A stretch of DNA of 64,000 bases, taken from contig JAXHLT010000003.1 of assembly GCA_034521955.1 (NCBI GenBank), forward strand, positions 744,001 to 808,000, given 5' to 3'. This DNA comes from M55B127 sp034521955 (lineage in GTDB: Bacteria > Bacillota > Halanaerobiia > Halanaerobiales > M55B127). A model generated the notes under the pieces. The model did not search any database, had not been told where the DNA came from, and saw only the letters and a program-made list of their open reading frames with translations. The number at the start of each line of letters is the position of its first letter. Position 1 is the first letter of the stretch. Below, piece after piece: positions 47,091 through 56,431 of this stretch. Made by a program: the position numbers and the translations under genes.

Positions 47091-47170
47091 TTCTATAAGT
47101 TTTTGATCTATAATATTTTTTTCCTTTTTTATTACTTCATTTATACTTAATCACTATTATCACCTTTATC

Positions 47171-47211
47171 TTTAAAAAGAGAGATAGGGGAAAAGTCCCC
47201 TTTCTCTCTTT
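47171..47211 (-). terminator. Strong terminator after the oxidoreductase operon
   Basis: 16-bp stem with a single T-T mismatch (arms 47176-47191 and 47196-47211, loop AAAG), GC-rich near the loop (AGGGGA/TCCCCT), with a TTTTT-AAAG run on the minus side. It separates the oxidoreductase genes from ispA. Confidence 0.85.
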
Positions 47212-47223
47212 TATATTATATAT

Positions 47224-49267
47224 TTATCTTTTTTTGCTTTTCCAATCAAGTGCACCAACAGGACAGATATCAATACATTCTCCACAGTCTGTACAGTCAA
47301 CTGGAAGTGGTTTGCCAAACTCTGTTCCAACATTTGTATAGTATCCTCTGTCTTTAAACTCTAATATATACTTATTAACTACTTCTTTACAGGTCTTAAT
47401 ACAGGCTTCACATCTGACACATTTACCCGGATCTCTTATGATTTCAGGATGTCTCATATCATAATCAAAGAGTACTTTCTCTCCAACCATTGCTTCAGGA
47501 TGAGCCTTATACTCTTCAGAGTAGTCTTTAAGCTGACAGTCTTCCTTATATGAACAGCTGCATTCAATACAGCGTTCAGCCTCTTTTTTAACCTCTTCAG
47601 TCGGAAAGAGTCAGATTTGTTTCTTTAAATGTAGATACTCTTTTTTTATCTGAAATATATTCTAAGTTAGCACGGTCTCTTTCAACTGGATCTTTGATCA
47701 ATACTAACTCATCTTCAGTTAAGGACTGCCAGTGTCCTCTTGAAACATTGATTATATAGTCCTTTTCATATGTTTTACCATTGAAATAGGCTTCGATACT
47801 GTTTGCTGTTTCACGGCCAGCACCAATTGCTTCAACAACGGTTGCAGGTCCTGTAACACAGTCTCCTGCAGAAAACACATTGTCTTCTACTAAATAGTTA
47901 CCATCGTCAGCATCAATATCTCCCCAACTGTTTGTCGGGATATCTCCCGGAACATCTGTACTTTGACCGATTGCAGCAATTACAGTATCAGCCTCTATTT
48001 CAAATTCACTGCCCTCAATTGGAATTGGTTTTCTTCTGCCAGAAGCATCTTTTTCACCCAACTCCATTTTTACACAGGTCAATATTTTTTTGCCATTTTC
48101 TTCTCTTAAACTAACAGGTTGAGTTAAATACTCAAACTGTACATTTTCTTCATTAGCTTCAACTAACTCTAATTCATCAGCAGGCATCTGTTTTTCAGTC
48201 CTGCGGTAAAGTACTCTTACCGGTTTATCGGTTAAACGAACTGAAGTCCTTGCACAGTCCATTGCAGTGTTTCCACCACCGATAATTAAGGTTTCTCCCG
48301 GATCTTTAGAATCACAAGTCCAACCGTTTAAAGCTATCTCTTCTAGATAGTCTATACCACCAATAGCCAGTTCTTCACCTTCTGTGCGCATTGAACGTGA
48401 AGACCAACTTCCAATAGCTACTGTTACAGCATCATAGTCTTCTTTAAGTTGTTCTAACTGAATATCTTTACCAAGTTCCTTATTACAATAAACATTTATT
48501 CCACCCATCTTTTCAAAATGAGCTAGCTCTGTATCTAAGATATCTTTAGGTAGTCTGTATTCAGGTATTCCATACCTTAACATTCCACCCGGTTTTGGCA
48601 TTTTATCATAAATATCACTTTTAATTCCCTTTAATCTTAGATAATATGCCACTGTATAACCAGCAGGTCCTGCCCCAACAATCGCTACCTTTTTATCAGT
48701 TAGTTCAGGTAGCTCTTCTAGGTAGTCTTCATAATGCAAGTCAGCAGCATATCTCTTTACATCATTAATATTTACTGCATCATTGTCTATTACATTACGG
48801 CGGCAGTCCTGTTCACAAAATCTAGGACATACTCTACCGATTGACATCGGTAAAGGAAGTTTATCTTTAATAATCTTTAAGGTTTCTAAGAAGTCACCTT
48901 TCTGGGCTGCTCTTAAGTATTCTTCAATTTGAATACCGGCTGGGCAGGCCATTGTACAGGGTGCTTCACAGTCACCGGAGTGTTCTGATAACAGTAAGTT
49001 TAAGGCAGTTTGTCTCATATCATATATATCATCACTGGTTGCTTCAATATCCATACCTTCAGCTATATTTGAAGAACAACTTGGAATATAGTTTCCAGTC
49101 TTTTTATCTTTAACCATACATAGATAACATGAAGTTGTCTTTGATAACTGTTCATGGTAACAAAGGGTAGGTATTGAAATACCGTTTTCTTCTGCAACTT
49201 CTAATATTGTTTTATCTTGGTCAGCTTGAACTTCTTTTCCGTCTATTTTAATATTTACTTTAGCCAT
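47224..49267 (-). pseudogene. NuoG-N/GltD-like FAD-FeS oxidoreductase subunit, frameshifted
   Basis: One gene in two frames: 47597-49267 (about 556 residues) and a downstream part ending at 47224. The first part has a [2Fe-2S] ferredoxin domain (Cys in TLCYHEQL, SCYLCM), a HxxxCxxxC-like FeS region, and a GltD-type two-Rossmann FAD/NAD unit (VAIVGAGPAGYTVAY; IIGGGNTAMDCAR). The second adds CIECSC-type cysteines and two 4Fe-4S clusters (CVRCEACIKTC, CTDCGECIDICPV). The join lies within 47600-47612; deleting one base restores EEVKKEAERCIEC. No H-cluster motifs are seen, so it is not a hydrogenase. The start is ATG 49267 (GAGGGGTG upstream), overlapping the NuoF-like gene. With NuoE/F-like partners it may be an NAD(P)H-ferredoxin bifurcating enzyme. 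Confidence 0.8.
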
Positions 49268-50978
49268 TGATTTCACCCCTCTTAACACGACTTATTGCAT
49301 CTACTGGACAGACTTCTATACAGGTATTACACCTTGTACATACTTCATTATCTACTACAAAGTCATCAGAAATTGCATCTACTGGACAGTTTCTAATACA
49401 CTGACCACATTCAATACAGATCTCCTGGTCAAGATAGATGTCTACTAAATCATTACACTGTAAAGCTGGACAGTGTTTATCTTCAACATGTGCAAGATAT
49501 TCATCTTTGAAGTATCTTAAGGTTGATAGAACTGGATTTGGAGCAGTTTGACCTAATCCACAAAGTGATGCATCAATTACTTTTGGTGCGAGTTCTTCTA
49601 GAAAATCAATATCTTCTAAAGTTCCCTCTCCAGCAGTTATCTTTTCTAATACTTCAAGTAATCTTTTTGTACCTATTCTACAGAAAGTACATTTACCACA
49701 GCTTTCTATAGTTGTAAACTCTAAAAAGTATCGGGCAGTTTCTACCATACATCTATCTTTACCGATTACTATTAAACCACCAGAACCCATGATTGCTCCC
49801 AGTGATTCTAAGGAATCATAGTCAATTGGCACATCAAAGTGTTCAGCAGGGATACATCCACCGGAAGGTCCACCGATCTGTACTGCCTTTACTTCACCTT
49901 TAGTTGCTCCACCGATATCATAAACAACTTCACCGATCGTAAGTCCCATCGGAACTTCTACTAATCCGGCATACTTTAAGTCACCGGCTAAAGCAAAGAG
50001 TTTAGTACCTTTTGAGTTTTCGGTACCTAACTCAGCATACTTTTCTCCACCTTCTTCAAATATAATCGGAATATTTGCAAATGATTCAACATTATTTATT
50101 AAGGTCGGATATCCTTTATATCCCTCATCTGTTGGATAAGGAGGTCTAAAGCGGGGATTACCCCTTCCACCTTCTAAGGAATGAATCATAGCGGTCTCTT
50201 CACCACAGACAAAGGCTCCTGCACCTTCTTTTACAGTAATATCTATTGTTTTACCATTGATTGTGTTAATTTCATTTTCATAAACCTGTTCAATAGCAAT
50301 ATTTAAGTTCTTTACAGCTAATGGATACTCTGCTCTTGCATAGATGAAAAGTTCTGTAGCTTTAGTAGCTAAAGCTGCTATTAACATACCTTCAATTACC
50401 TGATGAGGAACTGATTCCATCATAGAACGATCCATAAATGCACCGGGGTCACCTTCATCAGCATTACAGATTAAAATCTTTTTTTCAGCTTCTTTGCCTG
50501 CTAGAAAACTCCATTTAAGACCGGTGGGAAATCCTCCTCCACCACGTCCTCTAAGACCTGATTTTTTTACTTCTTCAACAATCTCAGTTGATTCCATATC
50601 AGCAGTTTTGTTTAAACTTTCATAACCACCGTTTTTTATGTATTCTTCTAAAGATATCGGATCAATTCTTCCCGCTAATTTTGTAACTTTAATTTTTTCA
50701 AGATCGGTTCTTTCTTCTCTAAAAGTCATTGTTGAAGTATCATCAAGCTCTAAAATCTTTTCTAAGTACTCTTCAGTAGGTTCAACATTTTCAAAAAATA
50801 CTGATCCACTGTCTGTTTCAACTTCTACGATCGGTTCAGCATAACAGTGACCGATACAACCTACATCTAATAGTTCAATATCTTTATCTTTAAGTTCTTT
50901 TTTAAGATAAGTTTTAACTTCATCTGCCCCTGCAGCAATACCACAGCTGGCCATTCCTATTTTTATACGCTTAATCAT
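49260..50978 (-). CDS. NuoF-like NADH-binding flavoprotein (HydB/BfuB type)
   Basis: 572 residues. A thioredoxin-like domain (1-90) carries three of the usual four cysteines (GMASCGIAAG, GCIGHC). The NuoF core has FMN/NADH motifs SGLRGRGGGGFPTGLKW and NADEGDPGAFMDR. CGKCTFCRIG binds one 4Fe-4S, and a C-terminal ferredoxin-like domain has two more (CIECGQCIRNCPV, CTRCNTCIEVCPV). This layout is typical of the B subunit of bifurcating hydrogenases and related Bfu enzymes. It overlaps both neighbours by a few bases, so the three subunits are coupled. Confidence 0.92.
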   Translation of the reverse strand: MIKRIKIGMASCGIAAGADEVKTYLKKELKDKDIELLDVGCIGHCYAEPIVEVETDSGSVFFENVEPTEEYLEKILELDDTSTMTFREERTDLEKIKVTKLAGRIDPISLEEYIKNGGYESLNKTADMESTEIVEEVKKSGLRGRGGGGFPTGLKWSFLAGKEAEKKILICNADEGDPGAFMDRSMMESVPHQVIEGMLIAALATKATELFIYARAEYPLAVKNLNIAIEQVYENEINTINGKTIDITVKEGAGAFVCGEETAMIHSLEGGRGNPRFRPPYPTDEGYKGYPTLINNVESFANIPIIFEEGGEKYAELGTENSKGTKLFALAGDLKYAGLVEVPMGLTIGEVVYDIGGATKGEVKAVQIGGPSGGCIPAEHFDVPIDYDSLESLGAIMGSGGLIVIGKDRCMVETARYFLEFTTIESCGKCTFCRIGTKRLLEVLEKITAGEGTLEDIDFLEELAPKVIDASLCGLGQTAPNPVLSTLRYFKDEYLAHVEDKHCPALQCNDLVDIYLDQEICIECGQCIRNCPVDAISDDFVVDNEVCTRCNTCIEVCPVDAISRVKRGEING

Positions 50979-51427
50979 TGGGCCTCACCTCTATTTTTAT
51001 AGTCCTTGATTATTTTAAGAAGTGACTTGCGATCTAGTTTTCCATATACTTTACCGTTTATACTAACAACAGGTGCTAAACTGCAGCAGCCCAAACAAGC
51101 AACTGTTTCCATAGAAAAAAGACCATCTTCAGTTGTTTCACCATCATCAATTCCTAACTCTTCTACAACCCAGTTTTTAACTCTGCTTGAACCTTTAATA
51201 TGACAAGCAGTTCCATCACAAACAGCTATCTTATACTCACCAGGTGCAGTTCTTTTAAACTGAGCGTAAAAACTTAAAACCCCTTCTACTTCAACTGTTG
51301 GTATATCAAAGTATTTAGATATGTCTTTGATAGATTGATCAGAAACATATCCTTTTTTCTTTTGAACCATCTGGATAGCCTTTATTAAATTACTGCGGTC
51401 TTTTGCTAAAGACTCTAATAATTCCAT
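50975..51427 (-). CDS. NuoE-like [2Fe-2S] subunit (HydC/BfuC type)
   Basis: 150-residue thioredoxin-like ferredoxin. Cluster ligands CDGTACHIKG and CLGCCSLAP match the C-x4-C...C-x3-C pattern. It is the first gene of the oxidoreductase set and lies 29 nt downstream of xseB, so it may be expressed by readthrough from the folD-xseA-xseB operon. Confidence 0.93.
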   Translation of the reverse strand: MELLESLAKDRSNLIKAIQMVQKKKGYVSDQSIKDISKYFDIPTVEVEGVLSFYAQFKRTAPGEYKIAVCDGTACHIKGSSRVKNWVVEELGIDDGETTEDGLFSMETVACLGCCSLAPVVSINGKVYGKLDRKSLLKIIKDYKNRGEAQ

Positions 51428-51456
51428 TTACATAACCTCCGTCTTCTTATGAGATA

Positions 51457-51702
51457 TTATTGGCCAAATTCTTCTTCAAAGGGAACTATCTTTTGTAGTT
51501 CATCATCTTCTTTAATTAGCACTTCAATTTTTTCTTCTGTTTCACTTAACTTTTCATTACAGTATTTAATCAATTTTATACCACGGCTGAACTTATCTAA
51601 AGAGTCTTCTAGAGATAAGCCGCCTTCTTCTAGTTTATTAACTATTTCTTCTAGTTCTTCCATTGCTTTTTCAAAACTTAAATCTTTAATTTCTTTACTC
51701 AT
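51457..51702 (-). CDS. xseB: Exodeoxyribonuclease VII small subunit
   Basis: 81-residue helical protein: LSFEKAMEELEEIVNKLEEG and LSLEDSLDKFSRGIKLIKYC are the XseB pattern. It overlaps the xseA stop by 8 nt. The acidic C-terminal tail is normal. Normally ispA follows; here oxidoreductase genes intervene. Confidence 0.95.
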   Translation of the reverse strand: MSKEIKDLSFEKAMEELEEIVNKLEEGGLSLEDSLDKFSRGIKLIKYCNEKLSETEEKIEVLIKEDDELQKIVPFEEEFGQ

Positions 51703-52924
51703 CTAAACCACCGTCTTCTTTGATGTTTTTAACTTCACTTTCAAATTGGCCGTTAATTACTGTTGTATTGATAACCTGTCCCTTTTTAACTTTCTTTATA
51801 TCTGTTATTGGATTAAAATCTTTGTCATAAGTAATACTATAGCCTCTTTTTATTGTTTTAAGAGGGCTTAATGTATCAAGCTTACTGTTTAAAATATTAA
51901 ACTTCTCTTTACTCTTATTTAAAGTCTTTTCCATATTCCACTTTAAGTTTTGGGTAAGTTCATCTAACCTCTGCATCTTATCAACAAAAAGTTCTTCCGG
52001 TTTTTGAAATATTCTGCGTCTTGCAATTGATCTTAACTTATCTTTTGCATTTGTAATTCTTGATTTTTGATTATGGAGAAGTCTTTTTGCTAGATTATCA
52101 AGGCTTGTTTCAATCTCTTCCCTGTTTGCAATTGCAAGTTCTGCAGCTGCTGAAGGAGTAGGTGCTCTTAAGTCTGCCACAAAGTCAGCAATTGTAAAGT
52201 CGGTTTCATGTCCAACTCCACTGATTACCGGAACTTTGGACTCATAAATTGCCCGTGCAACAACTTCTTCATTAAAAGACCAGAGGTCCTCAATTGAACC
52301 TCCACCCCTACTTACAATTATTAGATCAATATCATCTCTTTTATTTAAGTAGTTGATCCCTTCTACAATCTGTCCAGCAGCTTTATCCCCCTGGACTAAG
52401 GAAGGTACAACTAATATTGAAACATTTTTAAACCTTCTGTTTACAACAGAGAGCATATCTCTGATTGCAGCACCGGTTGGTGATGTAACAATCCCGATCT
52501 TTTTAGGTATTAAAGGAATCCTTTTTTTATTTTCTTCTTTGAAAAGCCCTTCTTCTTTTAACTTTTGTTTTAACTTTTCAAACTGTTCATAAAGGGTTCC
52601 TTTACCTTCCGGTACAATCTGGTCAGCATAAAGCTGGTATTCTCCCCTTACCTTATATACATTAATATAGCCGTGAACTGCTATCTCCATTCCATCTTCT
52701 AGTTCAAAGTCAAGTTTAGAGCTTCTTGATCTAAACATAACAGTTTTAAGCTGGGAGTTTTCATCTTTAACTGTAAAGTACAGATGTCCTGAGTTTGCTT
52801 TATAGAAGTTAGAGACTTCACCCTTTACCCAGAGGTCCTGTAGGACATCATCTGTACTAAAAAGTGCTTCTAAGTAACTACTAATCTGTGAAACAGAATA
52901 TATGTTATCTATTTTATACTCCAT
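51695..52924 (-). CDS. xseA: Exodeoxyribonuclease VII large subunit
   Basis: 409 residues: N-terminal OB fold (WVKGEVSNFYKANSGHLYFT), catalytic domain with ITSPTGAAIRDML-like segment (VTSPTGAAIRDMLSVV) and SRGGGSIEDLWSFN, then a long coiled coil. Degrades single-stranded DNA with XseB. Overlaps folD by 11 nt. Confidence 0.97.
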   Translation of the reverse strand: MEYKIDNIYSVSQISSYLEALFSTDDVLQDLWVKGEVSNFYKANSGHLYFTVKDENSQLKTVMFRSRSSKLDFELEDGMEIAVHGYINVYKVRGEYQLYADQIVPEGKGTLYEQFEKLKQKLKEEGLFKEENKKRIPLIPKKIGIVTSPTGAAIRDMLSVVNRRFKNVSILVVPSLVQGDKAAGQIVEGINYLNKRDDIDLIIVSRGGGSIEDLWSFNEEVVARAIYESKVPVISGVGHETDFTIADFVADLRAPTPSAAAELAIANREEIETSLDNLAKRLLHNQKSRITNAKDKLRSIARRRIFQKPEELFVDKMQRLDELTQNLKWNMEKTLNKSKEKFNILNSKLDTLSPLKTIKRGYSITYDKDFNPITDIKKVKKGQVINTTVINGQFESEVKNIKEDGGLDE

Positions 52925-53768
52925 GGTACTTTCTGGCCTTAACAGTATTTTCCATTAACATTGCTATTGTCATTGGGCCAACTCCACCAGGAACAGGAGT
53001 AATTTTTGAAGCTACTTCTTTAGCTGATTCAAACTCAACATCTCCCAGTAGTTTTCCATCTACTCTGTTAATACCAACATCAATAACAACTGCACCTTCT
53101 TTTAACATATCTCCTGTGATCATTTCAGGTCTACCTACTGCAGCTACAACAATATCTGCTCTTTTAGTTTCTGCTTTTAAGTCTTTGGTATGGGAATGAC
53201 AGATTGTTACTGTAGCATGTCTTTCTAATAGAAGATGTGCGATTGGTTTACCAACAATATTACTTCTTCCTACGATTGTAGCATTTTTACCATCTATTTC
53301 AATACCTTCTCTTTCCATCATTCTAATTATTCCAAGTGGTGTACAGGCTTCAAATCTTAAAGCATCTTCCTGTCCACTGAATAATCTACCGGTATTGATT
53401 GGATGAAATCCATCTACATCTTTTTCAGCAACAATGGATTCAATAACCTTTTTCTCATCAATATGATCAGGTAAAGGCAGCTGAACTAGTATACCGTCAA
53501 CAGTCGAATCATTGTTAAGATCATCAATTAAATCTAGTAGTTGTTTTTCTGATATATCTTTGTCTTTTTTGATTAATTCTGACTTGATACCAATTTCTTG
53601 TGCAGCCTTTTCTTTCATACTTACATATGTTTCTGAAGCAGGGTTGTTTCCTACCATTACAACAGTTAAACCAGGTACCCTACCTTCTTCTTTTAAGTCT
53701 TTAATTTCTTCTTTTAATTCCATTCTTATGTTTTTTGCTATTTGTTTACCATCAATAATTTTAGACAT
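52914..53768 (-). CDS. folD: Methylenetetrahydrofolate dehydrogenase/cyclohydrolase
   Basis: Bifunctional one-carbon enzyme, 284 residues. VSMKEKAAQEIG-like segment (YVSMKEKA), DGILVQLPLPDHI, VDGFHPINTG and VGRSNIVGKPIAHLL are all present. It heads the folD-xseA-xseB operon; the divergent plus-strand operon begins 235 nt away. Confidence 0.97.
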   Translation of the reverse strand: MSKIIDGKQIAKNIRMELKEEIKDLKEEGRVPGLTVVMVGNNPASETYVSMKEKAAQEIGIKSELIKKDKDISEKQLLDLIDDLNNDSTVDGILVQLPLPDHIDEKKVIESIVAEKDVDGFHPINTGRLFSGQEDALRFEACTPLGIIRMMEREGIEIDGKNATIVGRSNIVGKPIAHLLLERHATVTICHSHTKDLKAETKRADIVVAAVGRPEMITGDMLKEGAVVIDVGINRVDGKLLGDVEFESAKEVASKITPVPGGVGPMTIAMLMENTVKARKYHGV

Positions 53769-53876
53769 TCTTATCCCCCTATTTTAAATAATTTACTAAT
53801 TATGTATTCTTGAATATTTATAAATTTCCTTCCTTAAATATTAATTATATTAAATTTGAACATATGATTATTTTGG

Positions 53877-53905
53877 TTGCCTGTTTTAATGTTAGCTGAT
53901 ATAAT
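53877..53905 (+). promoter_or_regulatory. Extended -10 promoter of the amidohydrolase/ABC operon
   Basis: TTGCCT (53877-53882), a 17-nt spacer and TATAAT (53900-53905) with an upstream TGA giving an extended -10. It leaves a leader of roughly 90 nt before the first gene, containing only a small CAACTTAAAGTTG palindrome that I can see. Confidence 0.7.
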
Positions 53906-54003
53906 GAATACATTAGCATTCAAGTCACGTATTAATCTTATTAAACTTAGACAAATCTGTCAACTTAAAGTTGGATAATTTAATGAATTAGGATGGTGGA
54001 AAG

Positions 54004-54768
54004 ATGAGGCCTAAGATATTAGTATCTTCATTTTTAAGAGAAGGATATAAATTGGGTAAAAACTTTGAGATGTTAAGTAACTTTGATTATGGAATGGTAT
54101 CCCAAAACTATGTAAATGGTGTTATTGAAGGTGGAGGACTGCCGATTGTGACTCCACAGGTTAGAGATGAGTCAAAAATAGACTCATTATTAGAAGAACT
54201 GGTTGAACTAGCTGATGGTATAGTTTTAACAGGTGGATATGATATTGATCCTGTGAATTATAATAAGTATGCCTATAAAAAGGTTAAGTTTTTAGATACA
54301 ATAAGAGATAGACAGGAACTAAAGTTAATTGAACTTGCCTTAAAAAAAGGTAAGTCAGTTTTGGGAATCTGTCGCGGATTTCAACTTATGAATGTATACT
54401 TTGGTGGTACACTTTATCAAGATATTCAAAAAGATGTAGCTACTGATTACCTGCATTTTGGAGGTAATTTTCCTAAGTATAAAAAGATACACCCTGTAGA
54501 GATTGAAAAGGACAGCATCTTATTTGATATCTTTAACCGTGAAGAAATTGAGGTCAATAGTTTTCACCATCAAGCAGTTGACAAGCTGGGCAGTGGGCTT
54601 AGAAAAACTGCCTATAGTCCTGATGGAATCATGGAAGGATTTGAAAGTACTGAACATGAAAATGTATGGGCTGTCCAATGGCACCCCGAAATTATGTTTG
54701 AGTACTATCCAGAACAGTTAGATATTTTTAAAGAGTTTATTAAAAGAACGAATGATAAGATAATATAA
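54004..54768 (+). CDS. Class I glutamine amidotransferase-like peptidase C26 (PuuD type)
   Basis: 254 residues, similar to gamma-glutamyl-GABA hydrolase. The nucleophile elbow is GICRGFQLMN (C123), and WAVQWHPE supplies His and Glu (H227, E229). GIVLTGGYDIDP is the oxyanion-side motif. It is the first gene of a unit with a peptide-type ABC importer, 14 nt before its binding protein, so it may cleave an imported gamma-glutamyl compound. The substrate is not readable. Confidence 0.88.
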   Translation: MRPKILVSSFLREGYKLGKNFEMLSNFDYGMVSQNYVNGVIEGGGLPIVTPQVRDESKIDSLLEELVELADGIVLTGGYDIDPVNYNKYAYKKVKFLDTIRDRQELKLIELALKKGKSVLGICRGFQLMNVYFGGTLYQDIQKDVATDYLHFGGNFPKYKKIHPVEIEKDSILFDIFNREEIEVNSFHHQAVDKLGSGLRKTAYSPDGIMEGFESTEHENVWAVQWHPEIMFEYYPEQLDIFKEFIKRTNDKII

Positions 54769-54782
54769 GGAGGATTTTAAAA

Positions 54783-56330
54783 ATGAACAAAAAATTATTT
54801 TCTACATTAATAATAACATTACTTTTAGTTGGACTTTTTTCAGCTGGAGTATTTGCACAGGAAGATGAACAAGTACTAACAATTGGTTTTGAAGCTGATG
54901 TAAGTAGTTTAGACCCTGGTTTTGCAGATATTTCTGTTAATGAAAGGGTTAATAGTTTAATCTTTGACGGATTAGTTGAATATGGTGAAAACAACAAGAT
55001 CGTCCCAGGTATCGCATATGATTGGGAAGTTTCAGAAGATGCTACAGCTTATACTTTCCATCTTCAACAGGGAATTGAATTTCACAATGGTCAAGTTTTA
55101 ACTGCTGAAGACGTTAAGTTTACTTATGAAAGAATCTTAGATCCAGAAAATGGTTCTGGTCTTAGAGGTAAAGTATCAATAATTGATAGAATTGAAGTAC
55201 TTGATGACTATACAGTTAAGTTTGTACTATCTGAACCTAATGCCTCTTTCCTTTTGGCAATGACCTTTGGTATTGTTCCTAAGGATTATGTACAAGAGGT
55301 TGGAGCAGATCAATTTTCACGTAATCCAATCGGGGCAGGTCCATTTAAATTAGAAGAATGGGTACCTGATACTAGAATAGTATTAACAGCAAATGAAACT
55401 TACTGGATGAAAGATCCTAAGTTAAGTAAAGTAATTATTAGACCGATCCCTGAATCATCTGTTCAGGCCATGGAACTACGTAGTGGTGGTATCGATGTAG
55501 CAGTTAATTTAGATGTCGGTCAGTTAGAGAACTTTAAAGATAATTCAGACTTTCAGGTTAAATCAGCTCCTGGTGGTGGAGTACATTTCTTCGGGTTTAA
55601 TGATAAGATGGCTCCCTTCAATAACCAGAAGTTCAGAGAAGCTTTCTTAATGGCCAGTCCAATTGAACAAATTGCTCCTCAAATCTATGGAGCAAAAGGA
55701 GTTACAGCCTATTCATTTGTACCTCCAACACTTTGGCCTGATGAAAGTGAGTATTTAAAAGAACAAAGAATAAACTTCAATCCTGAACAAGCTAGAGTTA
55801 AACTACAGGAACTAAAAGATCAAGGAATTATTGATAATAACTTTACAGTTGATATCTATGTTCCAAATTCTGACAGTGCAAGAGTAAAAGTAGTTGAAGC
55901 TTTAGTTACTTCCCTAAGACAGGCCGGATTTAATGCACAAGCTCAGGTAATGGAATTTGGAGCAATGTGGGATAAGTTAAATGCCGGAGAAATTGGAGTA
56001 TATATGTTAAGCTTTGTATCTGACCCTGATCCAGAGTATTGGTTATACCGCTGGTTTAAATCTGATGGATCACTTAATAAGTCATTCTATGAAAATAGTC
56101 TGGTTGACGAATGGTTAACTAAAGCTAGAACATCTACAGAACAAAGTGTGAGAGAAGAAATGTACAGTAAGGTATTAAGAAAAACATTAGGTGAAGATAA
56201 GGTATTAGTACCGGTTGCACACATTAATCAAATCTATGTAATGAACAACAGTGTAATGGATCTACAACCTGGTAATCCAGTTATTATACCACTTGTAACT
56301 CCAGAAGCTAATGTTTATCTTGAACAGTAA
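54783..56330 (+). CDS. ABC transporter substrate-binding protein, family 5 (peptide type)
   Basis: 515 residues. The signal peptide (LIITLLLVGLFSAGVFAQ) ends in a signal peptidase I site and has no lipobox Cys. The mature protein begins with ALTIG-like VLTIGFEADVSSLDP, the usual DppA/OppA start, and has FTYERILDPENGSG and NPIGAGPFKLEEW. AGGAGG lies just before the ATG. A soluble binding protein implies a periplasm, which supports a diderm cell. Confidence 0.93.
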   Translation: MNKKLFSTLIITLLLVGLFSAGVFAQEDEQVLTIGFEADVSSLDPGFADISVNERVNSLIFDGLVEYGENNKIVPGIAYDWEVSEDATAYTFHLQQGIEFHNGQVLTAEDVKFTYERILDPENGSGLRGKVSIIDRIEVLDDYTVKFVLSEPNASFLLAMTFGIVPKDYVQEVGADQFSRNPIGAGPFKLEEWVPDTRIVLTANETYWMKDPKLSKVIIRPIPESSVQAMELRSGGIDVAVNLDVGQLENFKDNSDFQVKSAPGGGVHFFGFNDKMAPFNNQKFREAFLMASPIEQIAPQIYGAKGVTAYSFVPPTLWPDESEYLKEQRINFNPEQARVKLQELKDQGIIDNNFTVDIYVPNSDSARVKVVEALVTSLRQAGFNAQAQVMEFGAMWDKLNAGEIGVYMLSFVSDPDPEYWLYRWFKSDGSLNKSFYENSLVDEWLTKARTSTEQSVREEMYSKVLRKTLGEDKVLVPVAHINQIYVMNNSVMDLQPGNPVIIPLVTPEANVYLEQ

Positions 56331-56374
56331 AAAAATATATATAATGTATAATGTTTTGATTTAATATAAGTATT

Positions 56375-56402
56375 AAAACAGGGGTTAAAACCCCTGTTTT
56401 TC
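56375..56402 (+). terminator. Attenuating terminator between binding protein and permease
   Basis: Near-perfect stem AAAACAGGGGTT / AACCCCTGTTTT (56375-56386 and 56389-56400) running into TTTTT. It lies after the binding-protein gene and before the permeases, the common way to make more binding protein than membrane subunits. Confidence 0.85.
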
Positions 56403-56431
56403 CCTATATAAGGATGATGGGAGGTAACTTT

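Noticed and set aside
47224..51427. [FeFe]-hydrogenase HydABC
   Set aside because: The NuoE- and NuoF-like subunits fit, but the third protein has a GltD-type FAD unit and no H-cluster cysteine motifs.
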